From assembly GCA_014885115.2 (NCBI GenBank), contig WKLE02001558.1, forward strand, positions 1 through 29,942: a stretch of 29,942 bases of DNA, in the 5' to 3' direction. Positions 1-10,215 of this stretch are shown here, piece after piece; the stretch's first letter is position 1, and the number at the start of each line of letters is the position of its first letter. The position numbers were made by a program, and so were the translations under genes. The DNA comes from Asterionellopsis glacialis. Taxonomy: Eukaryota > Bacillariophyta > Plagiogrammaphyceae > Rhaphoneidales > Asterionellopsidaceae. The notes beneath the pieces are model-generated. The model was given only the letters and a program-made list of their open reading frames with translations, searched no databases and was not told the origin of the DNA.

Positions 1-693
1 CTAGAATGAAGATAGACAGTCAGATGTGTACCGTAAGAGTTCCAGATGTGTTCAGCCTGCAGTTTTACCTTGTACAGATACTAATCGTACGTAGAATATT
101 ATGTTTCCTCTCTGTACCAGGTACCTGGTACGCAAGTCATACGGTAGAGCAGGACTTTACTATGTACGAATTATGAAAAAAATGGCTGATGACGTAACGT
201 TTCACAGATTCACAGAGAATGAGGGTTCTGCGCATGGATCGCTCCCAATAAAAGTATCCACCCGCCGTTGGACGAAAATACGCGTCAAGGGGTATCGCCA
301 TTTTAACTGAAATATATACCAGATCTTATGTAGAGTGGGAGGCGTTCAAAAGTGTACCTGCACGAGTAAGGTAAAAAGACGAAAGAAAAGAGAAAAGATG
401 TATTTGTATTCAAGTATCAGGTATTATACCAGCAGTTAAAAGATCTGGAAGATCCACTGGTACAGACAGTAGAGTCTCTACTCTAGAGAGGGTGTGTGTC
501 TTTTTTGCACGCCATCCATCCAAAGTTCTATTGCCAGCATTTGCCATCACCGTAGGATCTTAGGATCTTCCTGTTGGTTACGTCTTGTCACATCACCGCA
601 CATTTCATTCACAACTTTCGCCAGAAGTCTGTGTCTTAGAGTGGAACACGACCAAAATAAGAAGACAATCGATTGTTGTAACAAGTCATCAAC
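1..693. other. Intergenic / 5' flank rich in GTACC palindromes
   Basis: No convincing gene lies here; a 69-codon frame at 101-310 has no recognisable protein features. The stretch holds a perfect 18-bp palindrome at 114-131. A 7-bp-arm inverted repeat with a 1-nt spacer lies at 468-482, followed directly by a CTCTAGAGAG palindrome. The right-hand part is presumably the promoter and 5' UTR of the GH30 gene starting at 694. No clear TATA box was seen at a sensible distance. Confidence 0.6.
114..131. repeat. Perfect 18-bp palindrome GTACCAGGTACCTGGTAC
   Basis: The sequence equals its own reverse complement over all 18 bases. Shorter versions of the same word (GTACCAGGTACC, TACCTGGTAC, GTACAGGTAC) recur at about 5469, 5582, 5704, 5961 and 6013. 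It therefore looks like a dispersed motif confined to non-coding DNA rather than a chance event. Function is unknown: it could be a protein-binding site, a cruciform, or the residue of a small repeat family. Confidence 0.75.
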
Positions 694-3570
694 ATGTCTC
701 GAGCAGGTGAAGAAAGCCGCTTGTTACAAGGGAATGGTAGTCATGCCGAAATTGATAGTGACAGCTCTGCTGTATCATCATCTAAAATGCATTCTGCCGC
801 GATGAAAGGTGCAATCCTTGGAGGCTTTATTGTTGGTATCTCTTGGATTGGTACTGCATTATTTTCTGGAGAGACTTCCATAACAACTGGATCCGATCAA
901 GATATTTCAAAGATTCTCTATCGACCAGTATGTGAAGTTTATGGAAGTCAATCAGTTGAGATCACCCAAACCAGCAAGGACGAACCTAGTCGTCAATGGA
1001 CACCCGTTTTGTGTACCAACAAAAAGACACCTGATATGAATGCTTATGGTTTTCCCGATGCTATTGTTCAAGTAGATACATCCAAACCTGCGTTCTCCGA
1101 CCGCAAGAATCCAATTATGGGCTTTGGTGGTGCTTTTACTGAAGCTTCATCTTTAAACTACCACACACTGTCAAAAGAAGGTCAAGAAGCTGTTATGGAA
1201 TTATTTTTTGGAAAAAGTGGTCTCGGATATAGGTAAGTAACGGGTGGTGGAATAAATGTAACGTGGTAACAAAGAAACACACGTTGAATGTCAAAGTAAA
1301 TAATGTAGCCAAACGTCGCTTCTTCGATCCTGGGCTAACTTTCTCTCTCCTCTTTTCACTAATTACTAGTGTTGGCCGGGTTCATATGAATTCATGTGAC
1401 TTTAGCGTCAAGTCTTACAGCTTTGATGAAACTGACGGGGACTTCGAGTTGAAAGATTTCGACACCGGTGTCGAACATGACGTCAAGTCAGGAATGATCG
1501 ACATGATGAAGGCAGCCGTCTCAAAGGCAAAGGAAAGTTGGGGATCATCCGCTACTGGTGACAGTACGGATTATTCGCAGGATGGCTTTTTAAAAATTTT
1601 TGCTTCTCCTTGGTCACCACCTGCATGGATGAAGGCACCAACGGACGATGACGACGAAGATGCTCTTCATGCAGAGAACATGACCAATAGTCAACAGCCA
1701 AGTTGTCTGCGTGAAGGAACTGGAGCCGATTCTCGTTATGCGAAATCCTGGGCATTGTACTTTGCCAAATTCATCACAGCATGTACGTATTATTTCTGAA
1801 ACAAACTTTTCCACACAATTGATTTATTGTAACTAATGTTATTTCTTATGTACTATACAGATGCCGATTTGGGTATTGACTTTTTTGCAGTCACTGTACA
1901 AAATGAACCCGAGTTCCCAGCACCCTGGGAAGCCTGTTCATACACGCCCGAAACACAAGGAGATTTCCTTGCTTATCACTTGGGGCCTACTCTACGAGAA
2001 TTGCACCCTGACGTCAAAATTTTTATGTTTGATCATAATAAGGATCACGCACCCGCATGGGTGAACTATCTTGTAAATCCGGAACACCCTGCATCTAAAT
2101 TTATTGATGGTACCGCGATTCATTGGTACGCCGGTGGTATGGACCGGCTTATGGACGGAGCAAGTGGACAAGCCAATATGCACCGTGTGATTGCAGACTT
2201 GAAGAATTTTGACGCAAATTCAGATCACATTGTGCTAGGGTCTGAGGCATGCCATTGTCCGTCAACTGGTTATGCTGGAGGAAGTCTTGATGTAAGTTGG
2301 TACAGAGCAGAACGCTATGCGCACGCGATTCTGGGCGATCTTGCTGCTGGAAGTAATGGATGGGTGGAATGGAATCTTATCCTAGATGCAGAAGGAGGGC
2401 CTAATCATCTCGGAAACATGTGTGATGGACCAATCCTGGCTGCTCCCCACCGCGCCGCGGATTCAACCGCTCTTCCAGACAAACTGGGATACGAACTCCC
2501 TCCCTTCGAGGAACATGACCATCCATTTGGTCCAATCATCGGGGACTTGAGGACTCGTGAGGAGCTTGATGCTCTTGGTATCCCCGCCAAATATTTGGAT
2601 GTGGGTGTTGTAGTGCAACCCTTATATTTCTACATGGGTCATATTTCTCGCCATGTCAGGCCTGGATCTACAGCTGTTATGGCACTTGTTGAGCAGAGTG
2701 AAAGCGAAGGAAAAATCTTCAGACCTAAAGGTCAAACCGTTGCTGGAGGTGGAATCAATGATTTGGCTAGAAACGGTATCGAAATCACCACATGGCCATG
2801 TGAAGGTTCCACCAGGCAACAATTTAAGTTTTCTTTCGACATGAAGCTACGAGTATTTGGTCATGACTGGTTGGGAAGACCTACTACATCATGCCTGGCT
2901 AGCAAGCCAGACTCGTCTTTCCAGGGTTTGGTTATGATGGACTGCCAAGACGTATACAACGCAGAAGTTACGGATGATGATGACGAAGATGATGACGAAG
3001 ACAAACCGTTTCCCGGTGTTTTTGAAATTTTACCTGCATCATCGAAGAGCGGTACAATGATTCTAAGATTGGCGAACGTGGAGTCAGCACCCGAAGAAAG
3101 TTGCTTGATCCTAGTTCCTCCCAGCAACGGAGGTGGAGCTTATGGTCCAAGGGGTGGTGGTCAGGTCTCGGTTGGGAAGTGCAAATCTCATGCGGTAAGT
3201 TCTTTGTGAAACCTTGTTTCACAAACATCAGGATGAACATTGCCATTTTCAATATTCTCAATATTTTTTGGGCGTTATTTTTGTCCTTTTTTAATTCACC
3301 TTCTAGGCGGAATGGACTGTAACCGAGAATGGAGAAATCACATCTGCTTTCTTCAGTGAGGGTGATTTAGCAAATGAAGTCTGCATGACAACTGGTTGGC
3401 CCTTTTTGCAAGTTGGTGCTTTTGATACTCCGAATGGAAGTAAAAAGAGCACCGTCGTTGTTTTGAATGAAGCAGCAGTTGGAGCCAACTATGCCCTCAA
3501 GAATGGAGATGAGGTGGTTTTGACAGCATCAATTCCAGCACATGGAATTCAGACTATCAATCTCGACTGA
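694..3570 (+). CDS. GH30-family glucosylceramidase-like hydrolase, membrane anchored, four exons
   Basis: Exons join(694..1232, 1370..1782, 1861..3194, 3307..3570) give 849 residues. Donors are GTAAGT, GTACGT and GTAAGT, and every junction keeps phase. The first junction restores the GYSVGRV / MNSCDFS block typical of GH30 glucosylceramidases. This family hydrolyses beta-glucosidic bonds of glucosylceramide or related glycosides by a retaining mechanism with two Glu. Here the acid/base is Glu333 in TVQNEP and the nucleophile is Glu446 in GSEACH; WNLILDAEGGPN follows as in human GBA. Residues about 32-55 form one hydrophobic segment, so the protein is either a type II membrane protein or, from the in-frame Met at 787, a secreted or vacuolar enzyme with a signal peptide. 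An insertion at about 619-770 contains Cys residues and resembles a ricin-type beta-trefoil, interrupted by an Asp/Glu run near 689-699. The family call is firm; the exact substrate is inference. Confidence 0.9.
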
Positions 3571-4084
3571 GAAATGAATATTTTGTGTCCAGATTTATCT
3601 CGGTATTAACGTTAAATTCTAAAAATCTCCAAAACCAAATGTGCTGGTTTCACCTTTTTGTTTTCCTTTTCAATACTTACGTTCATTCACCATTTGTCCG
3701 TGCTTTAAATGTACCAGATAAATTGATAATGTTGAACGTACCGCCTTATGAGGTCATGTGTGTGCATATTGTCCAAACATATCTATGGCGGTCGAAACGC
3801 TATGACAAAATGCAAAAAAAGGTTTCAAACAAAACTTATTGTAAGTTGGTAACTTGTACTTCTATTAGTTAAAATTGTTGTAAAATATGAAGCTATCGCT
3901 TGAATGAATGTATCTAGTATATAATGTAATATGGACCAGCTGTGAGATGCTTGTAAAGTACTTAATGCGCACACCTTCAATTCCTGGGGTTTTCATCTCT
4001 ATTGTTAAAAGACTTCAGTGGTTTCTTTTGAAAATAATGATAATAGTTAATAATATTTGATCAATTTCAAAATGTTGCTTTGAT
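3571..4084. other. Convergent intergenic region, 3' UTRs
   Basis: This AT-rich stretch lies between the stop codons of two genes that point at each other. A 95-codon frame at 3585-3872 has no domain features and is most likely 3' UTR. Nothing else could be identified. Confidence 0.5.
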
Positions 4085-4786
4085 TTAAAATGTGAGTGAT
4101 TGAAGAGCACCGAGAACATCTCTTGTAGATAGGTAGGCTTTAGGTAACATCGGGGCAGTTGTCGACGATTCTTGTTCCTGGGTTGTTTCTCCGTTATTAC
4201 ATGGGACGCTCAACAAAAACCCGGGAAGAAATCCCTCTTCGAGTTGGTCCCTTTGCTTTGGAGATAGAGCACGACGTCGCTTAGTTTGACACCGACCGAC
4301 GGACGGATATGGTTGATAGCCAAACGTGCTTGACGACTCTTCGATTGAATGAGAATTGTATGGTACCCGAGGAGAATCCGATTCAGTTTCATCTGGAATT
4401 ACATCCACAAATTGACCCCAGCAAGGTGATAATGGTTCCGAAGTGTACGGTATTGGCGCATCGACTTGACGAAGACATTGGCTACTATTCTTTCGCTTGT
4501 GACTAGCCATAGCTGACAAACAAACGGAAGGTGTTGGGCGTTTCATGAAGCCGCCCTCCTTTCGCTTAAAGCTCCTTAGACTCCCTTTTTGTTCTTGTGG
4601 TTGATTTTCTTCATCGAGCGACATTGTTGGCAAGGATGTTATTGAGTAAGAAGATGATTGGGATGACTCTTCATCTTCCGAAGCTGTCTCGAACGACACT
4701 TTTCTTGGTGGCGCAGACATATTCTGTATTCTGCCGAACTCATCACTTGTTGATATGCTGTAACGCCTTCTACTTATTTTTGGCAT
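4085..4786 (-). CDS. Hypothetical Ser-rich protein with basophilic kinase motifs
   Basis: A single-exon frame of 233 residues with an ATG start. I do not recognise a family. The protein is Ser/Glu/Gln rich and probably disordered, with no signal peptide or membrane segment. Visible features are Arg-rich kinase-type sites at residues 6-10 (RRRYS), 28-31 (RKVS) and 98-101 (RKNS), a proline-directed site at 171-175 (RRALS followed by P), and a Lys/Arg cluster at 169-172 that could act as a nuclear signal. A short non-repetitive core at 118-133 (PLSPCWGQFVDVIPDE) is the likeliest conserved or interacting segment. It is convergent with the GH30 gene. It may be a phospho-regulated adaptor, but that is only inference from composition. 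Confidence 0.65.
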   Translation of the reverse strand: MPKISRRRYSISTSDEFGRIQNMSAPPRKVSFETASEDEESSQSSSYSITSLPTMSLDEENQPQEQKGSLRSFKRKEGGFMKRPTPSVCLSAMASHKRKNSSQCLRQVDAPIPYTSEPLSPCWGQFVDVIPDETESDSPRVPYNSHSIEESSSTFGYQPYPSVGRCQTKRRRALSPKQRDQLEEGFLPGFLLSVPCNNGETTQEQESSTTAPMLPKAYLSTRDVLGALQSLTF

Positions 4787-5366
4787 GGTCTAATATTAAT
4801 ATTGTTACTTTGATTCCAGATTGATAAAAATAATTGAATGAATGAAAACGATCGAGCCAACGATGTTTGAAATAAGTCGTACATCTAATCAACTGGGGAC
4901 TTCCAAATTGATTGATTTCGTGACACTTTCCTGTCAAAAATTGTCCCTGCACAGACTGGAGTCCTATTATTTGATATAACAGAGGTCTGATGAATCCCGT
5001 TATTTCTGTATTTTGACACAAAAAAAGAACGCTGGTGTCAGCGTGAGCTGATTGCGGTTCTTTTGTACAGTTCCTGTACTTGGTGAATCATATGGATTTG
5101 TACCTATACGTCTCCCTCTTTACTATAATATAAAAAGTACTAATGTCCCGTTGGTATTTCCAATAATACATAAGATAATCCGATGACGCGCACTTTAGAC
5201 ACCAGTTGTTTAAGGCCTCCATTATGTACAAACGTTGAAGTTACCGTGGAGCAGAGTATTATACATTATAGAAAATTTACGTACGTATTTGATACGTTTT
5301 CAGACATTCGATCGACGCAAGAAGGATTTCAATTGGTTCACCAAAAAATTCGTAGTCCTAGAGATC

Positions 5367-5408
5367 AGATGACAGAAGATGACAGATGACAGAAGATGAC
5401 AGATGACA
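5367..5408. repeat. Tandem repeat, 17-bp unit, about 2.5 copies
   Basis: The unit AGATGACAGAAGATGAC occurs twice in full without mismatch (5367-5383 and 5384-5400), followed by the first eight bases of a third copy. The unit itself is built from AGATGAC sub-repeats. It lies in non-coding DNA and looks like a replication-slippage minisatellite. Confidence 0.85.
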
Positions 5409-5460
5409 TCGAAGTTGTCACATCGCGATCGCCCGCCGATCACCCCGATAAAAAAATGTT

Positions 5461-6052
5461 GATATACCGTACCAGGTACCGACCGTACCCAGTAGATTCC
5501 GAGTAGGCCCTACCCCAGGTACCTGTTGTAACAGGTAGTGGTACCTGCCTGACTGGTACAGAAGGAAATGGCTACAATATTGTACCAGGTACACCTCTGG
5601 TAACTTATGTCAAATGACAGTACAGATAGTAAGTTGGTTGGACCTACAGTGTTTCGTAATAATAATAACTGGCATTGATAGTAAGGAAGTATTTTTTTTT
5701 AAATACCTGGTACAAGAGTTTAGTCTAATAACGGTACGTACCTGTATTTTGAGGAAATAATCAAAAATAATAGGAGTATTATAGTTCTTCGACAATTATG
5801 ATGGAATCTTGATTACATGGAATCTTATTGCACAACACCAAATTCTGTTGAAAATGTCGCAGTTTCTGGAACAAATTCTCGCTCCTTTGCGGAATGGGCA
5901 AAGGGCACTCCCGTTTTCGAGGGGGACAGCATTTTCTACGAATTTTTATACGCGATTCATGTACAGGTACAGGTCGCACAAGCATTCGAAGGCCCAGACA
6001 CTGGGATCCAGAGGTACCAGTATTAATACTAGTACGGTACCTATGACTCATT
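5461..6052. repeat. Cluster of GTACCAGGTAC-type palindromic words
   Basis: Within about 600 bp the words GTACCAGGTACC (5469-5480), CAGGTACCTG (near 5516), GTACCAGGTAC (5582-5592), TACCTGGTAC (5704-5713), GGTACGTACC (near 5733) and GTACAGGTACAGG (from 5961) occur, with GGTACCAG at 6013-6020. All are self-complementary or nearly so around a GTAC core. This density is not seen in any coding part of the window. Confidence 0.65.
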
Positions 6053-6635
6053 TTTTGCGGCGGCGATCGTCCTGTACCGCCTTTACAAACTTACATGAAA
6101 TGACTTTTTTCACGGGAGACGGCCGAATTCTCTGTCGTAAGGCATCCAAGACCGCCGCGCCAGAAAGCCACCTTTACAAGTCGTGGGTATCTACTTAACA
6201 CTCTTGGAACAGTTTCAGTTTTACTTAAGATTCACTGGCCACAAAATGTCAGGTTCGCTGAGCCACGAAATAAATAATACCAGATAAATTTTATATCTTC
6301 GTCGGAGTTGTCAAGTAGCGGCGGCGGCGGCGACACCTATCGTTGTTGAAACGTACGCATTTCGTACCAAAAGGAGTTTTAAAAAGTGGCACTGAAAATG
6401 AAGTTTTCCAGAATTGTAATATAGGGTTTCCCGTGCGAATCATGTAGCCTACACAGTCACTGGTATTCACTTTGAACTACTCGAAAGCGAAGGTAAAGAG
6501 TTCCCCTCCATTTGTGCACTTCATGATCTATTCATAATTTCAAGCTCTTAGTCAAGTGCATCACACAAGCTTGGAATTGGAAATATCAATTATAGCTGAA
6601 TAGCCGCTCAACTCGGTATAAAGCCAGTCGCAAAC

Positions 6636-7889
6636 ATGAAGTTTGCTCTCCTTTCTACATTTTTTTTCCTAGCCTTTTCTGGGTGCTTTGCTGCTACCGA
6701 AGTAGCTGAAGATACTGGTATACCACCTCAACTTCAGTATGCCCGAGTCGACTTCATCGGCGATACCTGTGAGCCGAATGAATCAGACATAGAATACTTC
6801 AAAAGGTTGCTTCCAACCGCCTATAACATAGTCCATGGTACTGCTGTCTACCAAGATGATGCAGACAGCCAGGCATTTATCAACTCTGCAGGGAACGTAA
6901 CTACTGAGGAAGTTGCGGATGCATTACTTCACGCCCTTGTCGAAGTAGGGGCAGCTGTAAAAACCTCCGACGAAGAAGGTGACGTTGAAGATGAAGATGA
7001 AGATGAGGAAGGGAGCGGCCGACGTCTTAATTATAAATTTTGTCGTTACTTTTTCCCCTATGAAAAGGATACGTGTAAAAAGGGTGGTAAACATTACACT
7101 AGTATTCGTTGGCCTTTCCCTAGAGACTACAAAATTAAATATATGACAATTAGAGACTGCAAAAGGCCAGAAAGAAAAGGCAGGAGACTCTGTCGAATGA
7201 TTTGGAAAATTCTGAAATATGTCCCTTATAATAATCCCTTTGCCGGACACTGGCCTAGGTGGTGGTACATGGATTGGAACCCACGTTGCGCGTAAGTGAC
7301 CCCTTTTCCCTGTTTGTTGTGTCATTGCCGTATTTAATGTTGTAGGATTCAATCCTCCATCTGTCAGTCTCTCTTACAGAATTCATATCATATCTATTTG
7401 CTTTTCAGAACTCATTGTTTTCTCGGATATAAGGACTTGCCCAGATTGCAAGCCGAGTTTGAGGAAAGAGTGCGTGAAGATCCTGCTAAGGCGAGACGTG
7501 ATTACAATTACTGGTCGAGACAGTACTATAACGCACGTAGGCTTGGTAAGGGCAAGGGTAAGGACATGGATAAAAAGGGCAAGAAAGATAAAGGAAAGGA
7601 GGAATCCGTACAGGCAATGGAGAGTAACTATACCATCGGGGCATTGGATGGTCTTCCAGGTGACACGGAAACCAAACATGAAGAGTTTGAGCTTTTCCTT
7701 GCTAATCTTCTCCGTGCAGCGCCAAGCGGTTGTTGGAAAAATATTTCTGGCGTGGAGATCGAATTTCCTGAAATTCCTATCACGGGAGATGGTCAAGATG
7801 AGTGGGGACCTCTGGACATGGAAGATGATATGGAGAACCAGGGCTTGGAAGATGATATGGAGGAGGACATGGATGATGATATGGAGTGA
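6636..7889 (+). CDS. Secreted charged protein with RRL motifs and Lys-rich block, two exons
   Basis: Exons join(6636..7291, 7409..7889) give 378 residues. The intron has a GTAAGT donor and a TTTTCAG acceptor. The upstream frame would otherwise stop four bases into the intron. Residues 1-20 form a clear signal peptide (Phe/Leu-rich core, then CFAA). The mature protein has an N-terminal part with one Cys (about 21-110), an Asp/Glu run (112-126), then a basic, aromatic, Cys-containing middle rich in Trp, Tyr and Arg. A Lys/Gly block follows at 265-282 (GKGKGKDMDKKGKKDKGK). The tail is acidic and Met-rich with repeated DDME-type units (about 355-378). Arg-Arg-Leu occurs three times, at 129-131, 183-185 and 262-264, two of them at the borders of charged blocks. 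Known diatom biosilica proteins combine a signal peptide, RXL processing sites and clustered Lys, so a cell-wall role is possible but unproven. No named family is recognised. Confidence 0.75.
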
Positions 7890-8784
7890 GCCCTAATGGT
7901 ACATGAAAAGAAGTTGGAAAGATGTGAATTCAAAGATCGATCCATATTTCACTTCGATCTTGCACTAGGAAAAATTTGGGCTGTGCTATGTTTGTCAAAG
8001 AAGTTGGGTTGAAGTTTGCGCATAGAACAGCCACTGTAATCGCTGTAATTACTGTAAAATCGTATACGAACGAACAATCAATTGCCATTTCTCACCTATT
8101 CATATGATAAAAACCGGAGTAGCCACACCCTCGGTACATGGGATTCCGACCTTAGAATTGCGTGTTCTCAGAGTCAACTCTGTCAATTCATCACCTCCCG
8201 CCCTCAATCCTCCTGCAGTACTGAATCTAAGAGATGAAGGACGACCATACACGGAGATCGAAAGCTTATCTCCTGTTTTTTCTCTAATATGAATTTGTGT
8301 TGTCACAATCTGAGACAACCAAAATTCTGTTTTATATTCACAAAATACTTGTGCAGTACCAAAGACTCTCATTGATACACTGCTTTCTTTTTCAAAACAC
8401 AGCTATTCTAGAAAAGGGCGTCATTTTAAAATCTAGAGAGTCATCTTGATGGCTTCTATTTTAAATGAATGATAAACCAGGAAATGATTCTTCTGTTGAG
8501 AACTTGATGCAAAATGAGATCACAAAAAAAAGCAGAGTCAAACGGAAGATGTCTGAAAGTTTTAATTGAAAGTAATTTTGGAGTGACCTGTAAATTATTT
8601 TTGGGACTGCGTGTTCAACAATAAAAAAGTAATAAGAACCATTACAAGGTTTCTTTTCCACGTTTTGCGATTTGAAACCATAAAGTAGACAATGCAGTAG
8701 TATACTGGAGACTGAGGATACAACACCACCAAAAAAAATACCATGGTTTACTATTTTTTCACTAAAAAAGACAGACAATTTCTT
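7890..8784. other. Convergent intergenic region
   Basis: This lies between two stop codons facing each other, so it should hold two 3' UTRs. Frames at 8100-8372 (-), 8104-8292 (+) and 8461-8778 (-) show no domain, and the first two overlap each other. AT-rich with several T and A tracts; no RNA gene was recognised. Confidence 0.5.
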
Positions 8785-10215
8785 TCACTCGCTTTCTTCA
8801 TCAGTTGATGGTATTGAGGTATAGTGAGCCCTACGTTGAATAGACGATGATGATAATGATGTGATGAACATGAGTATGACTCCTAATGTAGTAAATCCAA
8901 TCAAGAGCAAAAAGTAAGCACCTCTTAATGACAAAGACAAACTATGTCTTGATGCTGCATCACCGTTAGCATTAGCTGTAAAAGCCGCTGCCACAGGGGC
9001 TCGAACTCCTGCTCCTTGTGATGATGATGACTTTTGATCCGCTTCAATTTCAATTCGTTGTGTCCATGAAATAGTTTCACCAGGTTCTAAATGTATCAAA
9101 ACAAGAGGCTCGGGAGATAGCGTTCCGTCTTCAATATAAAGATTAAAGGCATACATATCCACCTTATCTTTTATACCCCCAACTTCTGGGATTTCTTCCT
9201 TTAGAGTAATCCCACAAGCATCAATCGTGAATGCACCAGTTGTATCATCATCTCTAGGGAATTCAGCTTTAATTTTAGCATCTGGCTCAACTGTCCTTTC
9301 AATGTCAATTTTTATGGAAGATTCTGTTTTACCATCACTGGATGCCGTAACTTTAGCATAATCCTTTAGAGGTTTACTCCATGAAAATACACCAGGTTCA
9401 TCATAAATTTGTGGTTTCATCTTTTTCATCATTAATTCTGTGCTGTAACCATTTTGCACTGGTCGATTATCACATGTAAAAAAATGATGTGAATACCAGG
9501 GCGTTGTAAACGCATCTTGTCCCAAATTGGTCAAGACGGATGTGACACTCAGCACATTCTCATCTAAAGATATTTCCTTACGTAATCGATAGCCATATAA
9601 TTTCTTAGCATGCAGCACGGCTTCATGTTCCATCTTTAACGATGATGCTGTCTGTTCTTGTACAGTCCATTGAGGTAATGAACCAAAGTTATAGGGTGAA
9701 TTAAATTTATAATTTTCCGATGAATCGCAATGTGCACATTGTCCCTTGACAAGTGTACCAACACCAATTTTAAGGAATGGTTCCCCAATTTTGGCTTCTA
9801 TGTAACCCAATACACCATTGCTGACACCCTCACGTTCATGCCAACCACATTTGTATGTGCAAAAAGCACCATCATCACCCACACCAAATTCCGATGCCAA
9901 ACCCAAACCGCTCTCGGTCCAATACGGATTATGAGGAAGTCTCCAACGATCACTCCCATAAAGGACATGTTTTTCCCCACCAAAATTTGTTGTAATTTCA
10001 CCAATCATGGATCCATGTTCAAATCGTGACGATTGATAAAATGCTGGTTTGTTGGGATTGATTGACCTTGGTAAGTAAACCAAAACAGATAAATCACCAT
10101 CCATCGAAGATAAGGTTACATTGGAATATGGTGATGATGATTGTGAAGTAACGGTAACAGGAATACGACTACCGACCGAAAGAAGTAGCAGTAATGCATT
10201 ATAATTGTATTTCAT
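8785..10215 (-). CDS. Aldose-1-epimerase-like (galactose mutarotase fold) type I membrane protein
   Basis: Single exon, 476 residues from the first ATG at 10215; the three codons before it begin with a non-ATG codon. Residues 1-24 form a signal peptide and 432-454 a single membrane helix, followed by a 22-residue cytoplasmic tail rich in Ser and acidic residues. The ectodomain reads as a galactose-mutarotase-like beta-sandwich. An early SSRFEHGSMIGEI segment comes first, then GYRLRKEISL with alternating beta strands, then TPWYSHHFF with His243/His244 where epimerases place a catalytic His. Most mutarotases are soluble and shorter (about 300-350 residues), so the membrane anchor is unusual. 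It may act on cell-surface or Golgi sugars, or may be a carbohydrate-binding relative without epimerase activity. The fold assignment is by motif only. It is convergent with the secreted RRL protein. Confidence 0.75.
   Translation of the reverse strand: MKYNYNALLLLLSVGSRIPVTVTSQSSSPYSNVTLSSMDGDLSVLVYLPRSINPNKPAFYQSSRFEHGSMIGEITTNFGGEKHVLYGSDRWRLPHNPYWTESGLGLASEFGVGDDGAFCTYKCGWHEREGVSNGVLGYIEAKIGEPFLKIGVGTLVKGQCAHCDSSENYKFNSPYNFGSLPQWTVQEQTASSLKMEHEAVLHAKKLYGYRLRKEISLDENVLSVTSVLTNLGQDAFTTPWYSHHFFTCDNRPVQNGYSTELMMKKMKPQIYDEPGVFSWSKPLKDYAKVTASSDGKTESSIKIDIERTVEPDAKIKAEFPRDDDTTGAFTIDACGITLKEEIPEVGGIKDKVDMYAFNLYIEDGTLSPEPLVLIHLEPGETISWTQRIEIEADQKSSSSQGAGVRAPVAAAFTANANGDAASRHSLSLSLRGAYFLLLIGFTTLGVILMFITSLSSSSIQRRAHYTSIPSTDEESE

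Larger units (their letters stand above)
4787..6635. other. Long non-coding block with GTACC palindromes and a tandem repeat
   Basis: This is the longest gene-free stretch in the window, between divergent genes. Open frames of 129 codons (5809-6198, +), 69 codons (5817-6026, +) and 90 codons (5779-6051, -) overlap one another and none shows a domain, so I do not call them. The region contains a 17-bp tandem repeat (5367-5408), many variants of GTACCAGGTAC (5469-6050) and a 12-bp palindrome AGTATTAATACT (6019-6030). The right end should carry the promoter of the gene at 6636. Confidence 0.55.

Noticed and set aside
5809..6198. 129-codon and overlapping 69-codon frames on the plus strand
   Set aside because: They overlap each other and a minus-strand frame, contain the GTAC palindromes and show no domain, signal peptide or splice support.
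6617..6623. TATAAAG sequence as TATA box of the secreted protein gene
   Set aside because: It lies only 13 bases before the chosen ATG; a normal TATA-to-start distance would put transcription start inside the coding region.
8100..8372. 90-codon minus-strand frame with an ATG
   Set aside because: Located in a convergent 3' UTR region, overlapped by a plus-strand frame, no recognisable domain.
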